Assembly: GCA_964017125.1 (NCBI GenBank)
Contig: OZ024903.1
Coordinates: 79,991,028 to 80,055,027 of the forward strand
Direction: 5' to 3'
DNA length: 64,000 nt
Source of the DNA: Flabesymbios commensalis
Taxonomy: Eukaryota; Annelida; Polychaeta; Terebellida; Flabelligeridae
This document shows positions 12,163 through 22,039 of the stretch, piece after piece. Numbering within the stretch: the stretch's first letter is position 1; every line of letters begins with the position of its first letter. The translations under genes and the position numbers were made by a program. The notes under the pieces are model-generated. The model worked only from the letters and a program-made list of their open reading frames with translations. It was not told the origin of the DNA and made no database searches.

Positions 12163-12333
12163 TTTAGGTAATCTGCTAAGGGTCAAATAAAGAATGACGC
12201 CTATTCCACAGTTTAGATTTAGGCAATCTGCTAAGGTTCAAATAAAGAATGACGCCTATTCCACAGTTTAGATTTAGCAATCTGCTAAGGTTCAAATAGA
12301 GAATGACGGTTATTCCACAGTTTAGATTTAGCA
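12163..12333. repeat. 54-55-bp tandem repeat, three copies
   Basis: The unit runs from TTTAGGTAATCTGCTAAGG through AATAAAGAATGACGCCTATT to CCACAGTTTAGA. Unit starts lie at 12166, 12221 and 12276, and the array ends near 12330. The copies are almost identical, so amplification was recent. Confidence 0.9.
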
Positions 12334-12394
12334 TGGTTTCTAAGATAGATATTTAAGTTTCAAATTTCCAACCACCTGAACCTGTACCTCGTTC

Positions 12395-12501
12395 GCCCAG
12401 TAAGCACAATTTTTTTTATAAAATTTGTACAATGTTGGACCAACGTCGAGGACGTTGGGCCGACGTTGTACAAATGTTATAAACATATTTTGTTGCATGG
12501 C
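12395..12501. mobile_element. Core-palindrome family copy
   Basis: Left tip GCCCAGTAAGCACAA; inner TTTGTACAATGTTGG and CCGACGTTGTACAAATG; core GGACCAACGTCGAGGACGTT followed by GGGCC. The right tip has decayed to TTTTGTTGCATGGC. Confidence 0.7.
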
Positions 12502-12935
12502 TCAAGCGATCCATAGAATCAAGTGAGTGAAAATTGCAGGTATTAAAATCCGTGAATTTTGGGGCAATATAAATTAAGATTTTTTTTATTAGTTATGCGA
12601 TATATTTTGAGGTGGTAACAAAAAAGTAGAACACAGTCATAGTCGTTTATAGTCGTGCTGATAGCGCTTAAAGGGGCGAAAATAAAGCGATCTGACTGTC
12701 ACATTGAGTGGGACGGGCCATTCTTACAAGTATCCTCTGGACACTGAGTATAATCATCGTAATCTAGAATTCAAAAATAAGAAATAAACAGTAACTGCCT
12801 GCTTTCCAAGTAAGCAGTTGCTGGTTTTTGGCTTTTACCGCCATTGTAGATATTGTCTCATATAATTGTATCTGAAGAAATAGAAGATATCTTGACCTTT
12901 TCAACCATTATGATTATCAAGTTCTAGCCGATGCT

Positions 12936-13003
12936 GGATCGATCACGGATCAATGATGAGCCATCGTCTACAACGCTGGCCTAGTATTGATCCGTAATGA
13001 TCC
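12936..13003. mobile_element. Core-palindrome family copy with GGATCAAT arms
   Basis: Arms GGATCGATCACGGATCAAT and ATTGATCCGTAATGATCC pair with few mismatches around the core GAGCCATCGTCTACAACGCT followed by GGCCTA. The arms are unlike those of other copies, yet they still complement each other. Confidence 0.7.
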
Positions 13004-13479
13004 TGTTGGATGTTGGTTGTTATTTTGTTTGTTATTGTTTTTTTGACCGCAGGTGTCAATGCAGCAGAAAAAAATATTTGTCACATATATGTAATAATGT
13101 CATCTGGCCACGTATGTATCTTTCCTTATCATTTCTAGTAAAAAGAAATTCGAATCACCGACCATTGATACTTCTTTGATCGATATATATTGATTGAGTA
13201 TCAGAAGTGTGAAATAGATTAATATCACCATCCCTGTGACGTTATGTAATTATACAATACACAATTAATGATGTGTGATTAAAATACAATGATTGACTAA
13301 ATTATATTTATTGCTATGTGTGAAAGATATAACAATTTGACATGCTCGCTAATAAGTCCTACTAAAGTCTTTGAGCTAACTAACCTGCAGGTCAGCAGTT
13401 GTATTTAATTGTAAGATTCCTCATATGGCCAGGGAAATGTGTAATTTTAAAGTCATTTGTGTGCCTGTAGGCTACAAAA
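13004..13479. other. No gene or repeat seen
   Basis: AT-rich; a short CATAAT-rich stretch only. Confidence 0.4.
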
Positions 13480-13673
13480 TGAATCGGGCTTTAGGCCATC
13501 TTTGTGCACATATAGGCTAAATTGGGCCAGGAGAACCTCCTGAGGATGGTGAGATGAATGAGATGACACTATCCTCCAGACACAGGATTCGAAATTCGAG
13601 CCCTGGCGGTCTGAGTTTCACACGTGGATAGGGAAGAAACATTTTTGTTTCTTTCAAACCGCCGAGACCGGGA
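13480..13673 (-). mobile_element. SINE-type composite, minus strand
   Basis: The reverse complement of this segment matches 14182-14440. On the minus strand it runs GTCTCGGCGGTTTGAAAGAA, then a TGTTTCTTCCC block, CAGACCGCCAGGGCTCGAAT, AATCCTGTGTCTGGAGGA and a tail CACCATCCTCAGGAGGTTCT. It lacks the tRNA-like head (GAGGTAGCG block) present in the plus-strand copy. It directly abuts the 508-bp duplicated segment. Confidence 0.7.
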
Positions 13674-14181
13674 ATATTTTGCTGATCCATATACACGTTT
13701 CGAATAGGCCAATAGAATTAAATAAAAACAATCACTACACCTTAATTGTTAAATGGGAGTTGGTTCTTTCTTATTTAGTACTGTGATATCGATGACGTGC
13801 AGGGGAGAGTTCGCAACGTATATGAACTAAAATGTTTGAATCACTTTTATCCTTTGTGTATGTAGTTCTGAAATGTATGATAATAAGGTCACTGTAACAA
13901 AATAAACTGTTTTGTTTACGATCACAAAAGGAAAGCTGATTGACAGAATATGTTGGACTTTAACCATGATATTAATAATAACATCACCTGACCTTTATTT
14001 GAGATCTGCAGCTAATTAGCTCCCGCCGTCACCGTAGGTGAGACGGAGGGAGCTATGGATTCCGCATCCGTTTCTTTTTACCTCTTCTTTCGCCTAAACC
14101 TTGTAAGAAAATAATCTAGGATAACAATTTTTGGTATGTGGGTTACTTCCAGGTGGATAATGGACAGGTTAAAATATTTTT
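13674..14181 (+). repeat. 508-bp duplicated segment, copy 1
   Basis: Nearly identical to 14648-15155, with about ten differences by eye (roughly 98%). It begins TATTTTGCTGATCCATATAC and ends GGACAGGTTAAAATATTTTT. It contains a hairpin at 14018-14054. SINE pieces in opposite orientation flank it on both sides. It has no coding frame. Confidence 0.93.
14018..14054. other. Strong hairpin inside the duplicated segment
   Basis: AGCTCCC.CCGTCACC pairs with GGTGAGACGGAGGGAGCT across a three-base loop. The identical hairpin lies at 14992-15028 in copy 2. It is the only GC-rich spot in the segment. Confidence 0.75.
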
Positions 14182-14440
14182 CGGAGTTCAGGGTTCGGTT
14201 CCCGGTCTCGGCGGTTTAAAAGAAACAAAAAATGTTTCTTCCCCATCCACGTGTGAAAGTCAGTATTGTGGGGAGCCTCCGTGACCGAGAGGTAGCGTGC
14301 TCGGCCTCAGACCGCCAGGGCTTGAATCTCGAATCCTGTGTCTGGAGGACAGTGTCATCTCAATCATCTCACCATCCTCAGGAGGTTCTCCTGGCCCAGT
14401 TTAGCCTATATGTGCACAAAGGTGGCCTAAAGCCCATTTC
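14182..14440 (+). mobile_element. SINE-type composite with tRNA-like unit
   Basis: Begins inside a tRNA-like part (CAGGGTTCGGTTCCCGGTCT, box-B-like GGTTCGGTTCC). It continues through AAAGAAACAAAAAATGTTTC into a second tRNA-like part at about 14272-14340, with CCGTGACCGAGAGGTAGCG (A-box-like) and GGGCTTGAATCTCGAATCC (B-box-like). The tail is CTCACCATCCTCAGGAGGTT. Its 5' end is cut exactly where the 508-bp segment stops. Sequence kin lie at 13480-13673 and 59650-59862. Confidence 0.75.
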
Positions 14441-14451
14441 ATTTCATTTCA

Positions 14452-14560
14452 GACACAGGATTCCCGAACTTTAGCTCTGGCCGTCTGAAGTCGAGCACGT
14501 GACCTCAAACCCTGGCATGACAGTCTTTCCGGATAAAGGTGGCACAGATAAAGAAAGAAA
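14452..14560 (-). mobile_element. Third SINE fragment
   Basis: AGACACAGGATTCCCGAACT and CTCTGGCCGTCTGA match the reverse complement of the second tRNA-like part of the neighbouring SINE. Beyond about 14500 the similarity is lost. Confidence 0.5.
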
Positions 14561-14647
14561 GGGATGCGTGTAACGTTTGAAGCACCACACAACTTCAAGA
14601 AAATGAAAATTATTTAGATTTGTCGAACATGAGACCAAGTATTTTAA

Positions 14648-15155
14648 ATATTTTGCTGATCCATATACACGTTTCGAATAGGCCAATAGAATTAAATAAA
14701 AACAATCACTACACCTTAATTGTTAAATGGGAGTTGGTTCTTTCTTATTTAGTACTGTGATATCGATGACGTGCAGGGGAGAGTTCGCAACGTATATGAA
14801 CTAAAATGTTTGAATCACTTTTATCATTTGTGTATGTAGTTTTGAAATGTATGATAATAAGGTCACTGTAACAAAATAAACTGTTTTGTTTACGATCACA
14901 AAAGGAAAGCTGATTGACAGAATAAGTTGGACTTTAACCATGATATTAATATTAACATCACCTGACCTTTATTTGAGATCTGCAGCTAATTAGCTCCCGC
15001 CGTCACCGTAGGTGAGACGGAGGGAGCTATGGATTCCGCCTCCGTTTTTTTTGCCTCTTCTTTCGCCTATAACTTTGTAAGAAAATAATCTAAGATAACA
15101 ATTTTTGGTATGTGGGTTACTTCCAGGTGGATAATGGACAGGTTAAAATATTTTT
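14648..15155 (+). repeat. 508-bp duplicated segment, copy 2
   Basis: Direct copy of 13674-14181, offset by 974 bp. Its hairpin is at 14992-15028. Unlike copy 1 it is not followed by the SINE; TTTTTATTCTGAATTC follows instead. The copied unit therefore ends at the point where the SINE begins in copy 1. Confidence 0.93.
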
Positions 15156-15242
15156 ATTCTGAATTCAATACGCAAGGTCGCAGAGGAGAAAATGATGATG
15201 TTGCGGCGTTGGGCCGTCGGGCCGTTGGGCCGTTGGGCCGTC

Positions 15243-15335
15243 CGTGAACAATTCGTTTCCGGAGCATATCTCTGAAAGTACTTGTCCGATCAGGCCCGTA
15301 GCCAGGATTTTTGTGTGGGGGGTCGTTATGCGCAA
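15243..15335 (+). repeat. Dispersed repeat pieces shared with 17930-18140
   Basis: CGTTTCCGGAGCATATCTCT followed by GAAAGTAC recurs at about 18107-18138. GGCCCGTAGCCAGGATTTT with a G run recurs, inverted, as a C run followed by CTGGCTACGGGCCTG near 17952-17980. A short GGGCCGTTG repeat precedes it at 15211-15243. Confidence 0.6.
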
Positions 15336-15410
15336 AAAGTGGACCTTTTTCTACTTTTCTTTCTGTCTGCAAAGGAGGGGGTGCGGGGGCATGCTCACCC
15401 GCCTTTGTTT

Positions 15411-15651
15411 TTAACCCTTGTGCTGCTAAGACCATATAATTATATGGTTTCAAGTTTTCAAGCAAATTTCAGACTAAAGAAAATAACATTAAAGTTTGTA
15501 ACAAATCTTGTGGTAGATGCTCAGTTAATCAAATATTTTTTCAGAAATATTATTATTTTCATAGCGTTAGCAATTTGTGTTAGCAATTCCAGTTCAAATG
15601 AATGAAAAATATGAAAAATACTCACAAACAATTCAGCAGCACAAGGGTTAA
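15411..15651. mobile_element. TTAA-ended MITE, piggyBac-like, 241 bp
   Basis: Perfect 17-bp inverted ends: TTAACCCTTGTGCTGCT at 15411-15427 and its complement at 15635-15651. The first four bases, TTAA, fit the target duplication of piggyBac elements, whose ends typically start with CCY just inside it; that link is from family knowledge. An internal perfect palindrome ACCATATAATTATATGGT lies at 15431-15448. No transposase is present. Length and ends resemble 20887-21123. Confidence 0.75.
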
Positions 15652-16420
15652 TATAAAAACCCATATTGCGCATTTCCTGCCTAAACACAAATTGTGCTTT
15701 TAATTTCTGCTGTGTTTTTAATCTTTAAGGTGCTAAATCAACCCATATTATTACGATCACGTGCCATTTTGCATTTATGTGTCTACCACTGGATAGATAT
15801 ATCATGATGTTGAGCAATACATGGTTTTTCAATAAAAAAAACCGTATATTTCAACATGAATACTAACATGAGTAAATAACTTTCTGCGCATGTGAGCTCA
15901 CAAAAAATATCATGGCGTTCTCTAGCTGACTTGAGTTAATTGACAAAGAATTCATTAATGATTTTCGAGTGTAATTTCATGTATTTACATAGCTATATTA
16001 TATGCCAGGACAGGAGCATTCATTCTTAAATATTGTAGATTAGGCCCTATGCTGGAATATGCCCGAACAAAGACAGCTGTGGATCCAGGAATTGACAGAT
16101 GGCGGGGATTCACAATTTTGTTCACAATAACTTGTACAAACGACACCTGGCACATCCAGCCTCCTATATGCTTTAGAGTGGTATTGGGGCATGACTCCCC
16201 CGAATGAAATGAAATCCAAGGCTTAAAATGATGCATTCTAGACTAGAGCATATATTTCGGCCAAATATTATATATAGGGCTTATGTTTTTTCTTGATCAT
16301 TTATTCAGGTTATTATTCATGTTGCCTAAATATTAGCATGCCATTTTTTGCCACACATCTAGCCTTTAACGTTACGGTACTGCTTCAGATGTAATAATGT
16401 GAAGTCAAACTAGAAGGGGA
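15652..16420. other. No gene seen
   Basis: AT-rich. The minus-strand open frame at 15985-16236 has no recognisable motif. Confidence 0.4.
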
Positions 16421-16440
16421 AATTGACGCATGCGTCAATT
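16421..16440. promoter_or_regulatory. Perfect 20-bp palindrome
   Basis: AATTGACGCATGCGTCAATT is exactly self-complementary. It contains two TGACGC half-sites facing each other, as bZIP or other dimeric factors might use. Binding is inference; no adjacent gene start was recognised. Confidence 0.35.
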
Positions 16441-16639
16441 GTATGCCTCCGCCATCACACGAGGCCTATGTAGGCTTAGGCCTACTCTACCTCCTCTCCC
16501 CATGACCTGGAGTTTTCTGAGATTTCGTAATTACAATATACAATTTTAATAACAAAAAAGCTCAAGATCACTATCTTCGAATTGGACATACAGTTTTATT
16601 ATTTCTTTCAATTGTATGGATACTAAAGCGCTACAAATT

Positions 16640-16922
16640 GTATGAACCAAGATTTATCAGCATCTGTGACCTTGACAAATAAGTGAACTTGACCTTGAGT
16701 TTTATCATATGGATCACTGGTATTAATATGGAAAATTCCATAATACAAATTGTTTGTGCAGAAATATCGTGATGGCAAACTTTTTTCCTTTATTAGCCAG
16801 TGACCTTGAAAATATATAAATCTTTGAACTTGATCTTGAGTTTCATCATATGAATCACTGGTATTAATATGGAAGTAAAACAAATTGTAGGTGTGGAGAT
16901 ATCGTGATGACAACCTTTTTCG
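16640..16922 (+). repeat. 141-bp tandem pair with TGACCTTGA words
   Basis: Two copies offset by 141 bp (GAACTTGACCTTGAG at 16685, GAACTTGATCTTGAG at 16826). Each has TCATCATATGAATCACTGG-type and ATATCGTGATG blocks. The copies are diverged (about 75-80%). A related piece lies at 1867-2060. Confidence 0.8.
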
Positions 16923-16941
16923 TCAGAATATTTTTATTGTA

Positions 16942-16955
16942 GGACTACAGACAGC

Positions 16956-16987
<32 letters not shown>
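16942..16987. repeat. (CAGA)n microsatellite
   Basis: About ten CAGA units immediately downstream of the 141-bp pair. Confidence 0.95.
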
Positions 16988-17318
16988 TATTTTATTGACA
17001 GAAAGAAAATCAATCCAGACTTATTTGTAATAGAAATAAGAGAGAGTTATGTACATGTATATACAGCATTGTTAATTTTAGAAAGGAGTATGATAGACAT
17101 ATGAAATCAGGTGGCAGATTCCGTCACTCATTTTAGACCTAAGATGAACTTAACAGAAGTCATCCATTGCGCCAAGAAGAACGAACGTGATTCGATACAT
17201 TTGTAGATCCGAATCATGCCTACTGCCTAAATCAGTTAGTTGGGATGAATAGCTTTTGCACCTAAAGTAGACAATAAATCATTCTACTAAGAATAAGGCA
17301 TGATTTGAAAATTCCATG

Positions 17319-17336
17319 GAGAGGGGGGGGGGGGGG
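17319..17336. repeat. Homopolymer G run
   Basis: Uninterrupted G tract of roughly 14-15 bases. Similar G or C runs occur at 1356, 4461, 17951, 36210-36245, 44818, 52591, 57308 and 63427. Confidence 0.8.
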
Positions 17337-17500
17337 TAGCTGCCCATCAGCCCCATCTGCAATCAAGGCCCCACAGCCCTGATCTGAGATGATACATTTC
17401 ATATTTAATTTAACCACAAACTTACTAAATGATTTCCAGAAACAACAGTCCATGATACAAGAATAGATAGGTCTGGGCCATAATAACACGATACATGTTT

Positions 17501-17655
17501 GGGGCCGTTCAACAATTACGTAACGCTTTTTTGGACGATTTTTGACCCCCCTCCCCCTTTCGTAATGGTTTTTAACATTACTGTGACTACGCTCCGTAAC
17601 GCATACTTTAACCTCCCTCCCCCTTCTAAGCGTTACGTAATTGTTGAACGGCCCC
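17501..17655. mobile_element. MITE with perfect 26-bp inverted ends, 155 bp
   Basis: The left end starts GGGGCCGTTCAACAATTACG (17501-17526); the right end (17630-17655) is its exact complement. The interior has two CCCTCCCCC blocks and a GTAACG echo on each side, so most of the element folds on itself. From memory, very similar ends (GGGGCCGTYCAWAAATTACG type) occur in insects and other invertebrates; I do not assign a superfamily. The open frame across it is incidental. Confidence 0.85.
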
Positions 17656-17929
17656 TATGGACGATGAAGGCTTATATTATAATAAGGAATGACTCAACCT
17701 CATAATTATACGAGAAATAAACGGTTTAGTAATTTTTCCAATCAGTCAGTGTCACAATGGCAGGCCTAAATGTAAAATAAATGTCCAATATCACCCTAGC
17801 AAACCATGAGACAATACAAATGTTCTCATAAATTGAAAGTAATTTTTAATGCCAAAAACGCTATAGGGCCTATAACAACATTAATTCTGTGGATGGGATG
17901 ACCAAAATGTGGATCTTCAGCCGTGAGGG

Positions 17930-18210
17930 GGAGTTGTACGACTCCTCCGACCCCCCCCCCCCCCTGGCTACGGGCCTGCCGATTGTCTTCAAATTTTACA
18001 CACAACACCCCTAGGGGGTCTAGTTGTGCCTTTTGGGGTATACGAACTTTGACCTACTTTTGGTTCAGAACTATGACCTATTTAGAAGTTTTGACGCACA
18101 CTTCGTTTCCGGAGCTGCAGATCTCTAAAAGTACAGACATATTGCCAAGGTCCCTAGCTGTGCCTTTTCAGGTTTTTGGACCTTGACCTTGAAGTTGACC
18201 CAGCACTTTG
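17930..18210 (+). repeat. TGACCT-rich repeat leading into the satellite
   Basis: Contains a C run (about 17951-17966), CTGGCTACGGGCCTG, then four TTGACCT or ATGACCT words and CGTTTCCGGAGC. Pieces match 15243-15335. It flows into the 145-bp array at 18225. Confidence 0.5.
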
Positions 18211-18224
18211 ACCTAATTTATAAC

Positions 18225-19172
18225 ATCGGTAAATCCGACAGAAAGATTTTGCGGAATATCATGAAAACCGCTCAAGATAGCTACACCATTACTATAAAAC
18301 AAATTGTGAGGTTTCAGGAGAGGATGCATCTTGAAAAATTTCAAGTCGATAAAATTAAAAATGGCCGCCTATCGGCCATTATTCACCTCGACAGGCCTGA
18401 TATTGTGGAATATCATAAAAACCGCTCGAGATATCTACAACATTACTATAAAACAAATTGTAAGGTTTCAGGAGAGGATGCATTTTGAAAAAAATCAGCT
18501 CGACCAAGTTCAAAATGGCCGCCAGTCGGCCATTATTCACTTTCACATGGCCGTTATTTGGTAAACCGTGCTAGATGGCTAGACCATTACTATAAAACAC
18601 AATGTGTGATTTCAGGAGAGGATGCATCTTGAAAAAATTCGACTCGATAAAATTCAAAATGGCCGCTTATCGGCCATTATTCACTTTCACATGGCCGATA
18701 TTTGGTAAACTGTGCTAGATGGCTAGACCATTACTATAAAAATAAATGTGAGATTTCAGATGAGGATGCATCTTGAAAAAAATTGACTTGAGCAAATTCA
18801 AAATGGCCGCCTTTTCGGCCATTATTTATTTTCACATGGCCGATATTTGGTAAACCGTGCTAGATGGCTAGACGATTACTATAGAATGAAATGTGAGATT
18901 TCAGCTGAGGATGCATCTTGAAAAATTCTGACTCGATCAAATTGAAAATAGCCCCCTATCGGCCATTATTTACTTTCACATGCCCTATATTTTGCAAACT
19001 GTGTTAGATGCTAGTCCATTACTATAAAACAAAATTTGAGGTTTCGGGGAGGATGCACCCTTAATTTTTTAACTAGTTTATATCGAATTCAAAATGACCG
19101 TAAATCAGCTATTATAGTTACCTCGATTGGCCTGATATTGGGTAAACCGTGCCAGATAGGTAGACCATTACT
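18225..19172 (+). repeat. 145-bp satellite array, about 6.5 copies
   Basis: The GAGGATGCAT landmark recurs at about 18321, 18475, 18619, 18763, 18908 and 19050 (spacings 154, 144, 144, 145, 142). Each unit has ATTACTATAAAACAAATTG, the GAGGATGCATCTTGAAAAA block and AAAATGGCCGCC..TCGGCCATTATT, itself a short palindrome. Copies diverge toward the right end. Open frames of 77-101 codons inside are by-products. Confidence 0.92.
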
Positions 19173-19879
19173 GGGATACTGATTAGGATCATTAATTTCA
19201 ATGGAGGTTCGCAATCTCTGACAGACTGTCTAGTTCTTTTCTTATTCTTAGACTGAGCTTCTTAGACCTAGTTGTCTTGCTTCTTGATTTTTGCCCTAGC
19301 CTAGGACTACAATAATAACCCTACACAAAATTGCTTAAATCAAATTCTAATTCGGAGCGGGATCTCCTGGACTTATGTAGTCTTGTTCAACATTATTTGT
19401 ATGATTAATTATCGGCGCAATTAAAATTGCTGTTCAAACTTAAGGGGATTAAATTGAAACAACAGCAAACACAAGCAGTTACACCACGTAATGCTTGAAC
19501 AGCGCCACATATGGTGGAACAACATTAAAACAACATGTGCTCTGAATGGACAGATGGGGCCTTATCAAACGCATTAACACGTCTTTGATGCCGTGATGTT
19601 TGTTAAAAAATACTTGTGCCAATTTAAAAATGTCTGATATTCAAAAGCAGACGTACGGTGATATCAAATCTATCATTCTTACCACTTTATTAATTTTTTG
19701 AAATTCTTCAATCTCATACAACCCGATTTTTTGTTGAGGGCGGGGGTGTTGCCATAGTTGTGAAGTTTTATCTGATTCTACCACACAGACCTGTGTAAAA
19801 ACTCAATTTTGACGTCAACGCCGTAGTTGTGGGACCACTGTTGGGACAGCCCTGTGTAAGTGTATTAAACTTGTACCGT
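19173..19879. other. No gene seen
   Basis: AT-rich sequence with no repeat or coding signal that I can support. Confidence 0.4.
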
Positions 19880-20340
19880 TGTCATGATTGAGAGACCTAT
19901 AGATAATATATTGTGTAATAGTATTGATAAATCAAAATGTTTTAATAGAATAGTTTACACTGATCAGTTTCCCATTTCTACGATTAATATATGTGACAAG
20001 AATTTAAAAGAGACTGAATATGTTTTTGCAAGGTAGGTCTATATGTCACCTGATAATAAGAAAAAAATGTTGATTGGTCTTATGTGATTTGGAATGATTC
20101 TTGTCAAAATGCTTATACTATGTTTCAAAATATATTCCTAGAAATCGATAATTCAAGTTTTCATGTCAAGCGTAAGTCATCCAAACATCACTTAAGACAA
20201 GAAAACCATGGTTAACTAACGATATGGAATGTTCTATAAAGCACAAAAATAAATCACATACAATCATGTTAGAAGAAGTATCCTTCAAAATCTAATAAAA
20301 TGACGTAGAAATACCAAATTATGTTAACTGAACTACTACG
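19880..20340 (+). mobile_element. Broken non-LTR retrotransposon (LINE) piece
   Basis: Conceptual translation in several frames gives, in order, FNRIVYTDQFPISTINICDK, an FQNIFLEIDNSSFHVKRKSS-like segment and then a KPWLTNDMECSIKHKNKSH segment. The latter resembles the linker between endonuclease and reverse transcriptase in jockey/CR1-type ORF2 (KPW(I/L)T..(L/M)..SI+.KN+). Frames change and stops intervene, so it is dead. It stops before the reverse transcriptase. Low divergence of the motif allows it to be the same family as 22040-23970, in the opposite orientation. Confidence 0.5.
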
Positions 20341-20886
20341 ACGGACCGAACGTCAACCTTATGACAAACCCCTGATAGAAAATAGGTATAATCTGGTCTA
20401 CTTTTTACACATACAGACTAAATAATTATTTTGAAAACTGAACCTCCATTAGGATGGTTTGAAATTTAAGGCCTGATGGGTTGAGGCCGAGTACGCTATA
20501 CCTCAATCACGGACGCTCCTTATGGAGCTGTATGAGGGTCAAAACGTTCTGAAAGTCAGTGGAGTCTAGTTTCTTTTTTCTTCAACGAAATGTATTTTAC
20601 GGCTTCACAGCCCGGCCAATCCCATTTAAATCGACATGTTTTTGATGTTCTTCACAGCTAGATGAATGAATTCAATCTGACACATTTTCATTGATTGCAT
20701 CTTAATGTGACCTGTCTCGTTTTAATGGACACATGTATACAATCTCCTTGTTTTGAGCGAATGACAAAATTGCAAACCCCCTATGTTTGTGAATAGTTGT
20801 CTTTTACCGCAATATTTCAGAAAAGTTGTAAATAATATCACGGTAAACTGCCTTGTCACCTTTGAGAGCTTGTTTAATCGCCTTAT

Positions 20887-21123
20887 TTAACCCTTTAACC
20901 GCCAAATTATTCAACTTGAATTTTCACCCACTTGAAGTTGTGTCTCGCTGACGCGATCCACAACTTCAAGTGAGTGAAAATTATTCACACTTGACAAAAT
21001 GGAGGTCAACTCTTTTCAAATCTTGCAGGTTGATGTCTTATTTTATCTTTAACATATTTAAAATGTGGTGCTAATAAAAAATGAAAACCCGAATATATGC
21101 GACACCGGCGGTTAAAGGGTTAA
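20887..21123. mobile_element. TTAA-ended MITE, piggyBac-like, 237 bp
   Basis: Perfect 17-bp inverted ends TTAACCCTTTAACCGCC / GGCGGTTAAAGGGTTAA. Inside is a second long hairpin: CACTTGAAGTTGTG pairs with CACAACTTCAAGTG around CTCGCTGACGCGATC (about 20929-20976). Relatives occur at 25766-25870 and 41440-41548. Confidence 0.85.
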
Positions 21124-21590
21124 TATATTACACAGAACAGCTTTATTCATAGGGCATACTGCTCCACGAATTCGAATAAAATGGTGTTTAAGATGGGTGC
21201 TAAGCAACATTTTATTTATTTATTTACACTTTCTAGCCTAGTTTCAGGAACTCAGTTCACAGCAACCAATGTTAACCATTGAATCTTTTAGGCAAATTTA
21301 ATAATGAATGTACTAACTTCTAATGAATGTACTAACTTGTAAAAAAGGTTGAACAAATGAGAGTTTAAGATGGTGTATATAACCCTCGATTCACAACATG
21401 GGAACCAATTGTGCCTGTCGCGTGTATCCCTGGGTGACTATAAGGATACATTCTGGGGATTCTGTCCTCTCCTGTAACTAATCCAGGTGCTATTAAATCC
21501 CCAGGCGTCAGAATCAAGATGACTGGGGTGTGTCAAACAAACATAGAATGTGTGAAAAAAGTGCCGGGAGATAAATTAGGTAAATAAGAG
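21124..21590. other. No gene seen
   Basis: No supported feature. Confidence 0.4.
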
Positions 21591-21676
21591 CCAGTAAACA
21601 CAAAACATATGTATACAATTGTACAACGTCGGTCCAACATTGTACAAATGTTTTACAAATGTTTTGTGTTTACTGG
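21591..21676. mobile_element. Core-palindrome family copy, perfect 18-bp ends
   Basis: CCAGTAAACACAAAACAT at the left and its exact complement at the right end. Inner TTGTACAACGTCGGTCCAAC pairs with CATTGTACAA. The central GTCTNCGAC motif is lost, leaving an 86-bp form. Confidence 0.8.
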
Positions 21677-22039
21677 GGAGGCATGGGCGCATGTGTGATA
21701 ATGAATACAAGAAAATGGTTCACATGTCCGTATATATTGTTTTTTATCTGTAGATTATCTTCTGTTTCTATAGAAACTCTGGTATTTGTGAAAGAAAGGC
21801 ATGTGAGGGATGCAACAAATGACAGTCCTAGTATTGAAAAAAATTCACGTTGTAAATTTAGTATCGCTATTATCTAATATCCCCTATGTGCGAGATTATG
21901 TACAATGTCTGGAAAAGATCTTCATTAGTGTCACACAAATGCATCGATATATAGTTCTCAGACCATAATTATACAGGACTTCTAGATTTTGTAATATTTA
22001 AATAAAGATATTTTCAGACAAACAATCTCATACTCATGT

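Noticed and set aside
17499-17705. 68-codon plus-strand frame
   Set aside because: It is produced by the inverted repeats of the 155-bp MITE.
18183-18564. 77-101-codon frames with repeated QIVRFQERMH
   Set aside because: By-products of the 145-bp satellite; the same peptide recurs in different frames with each unit.
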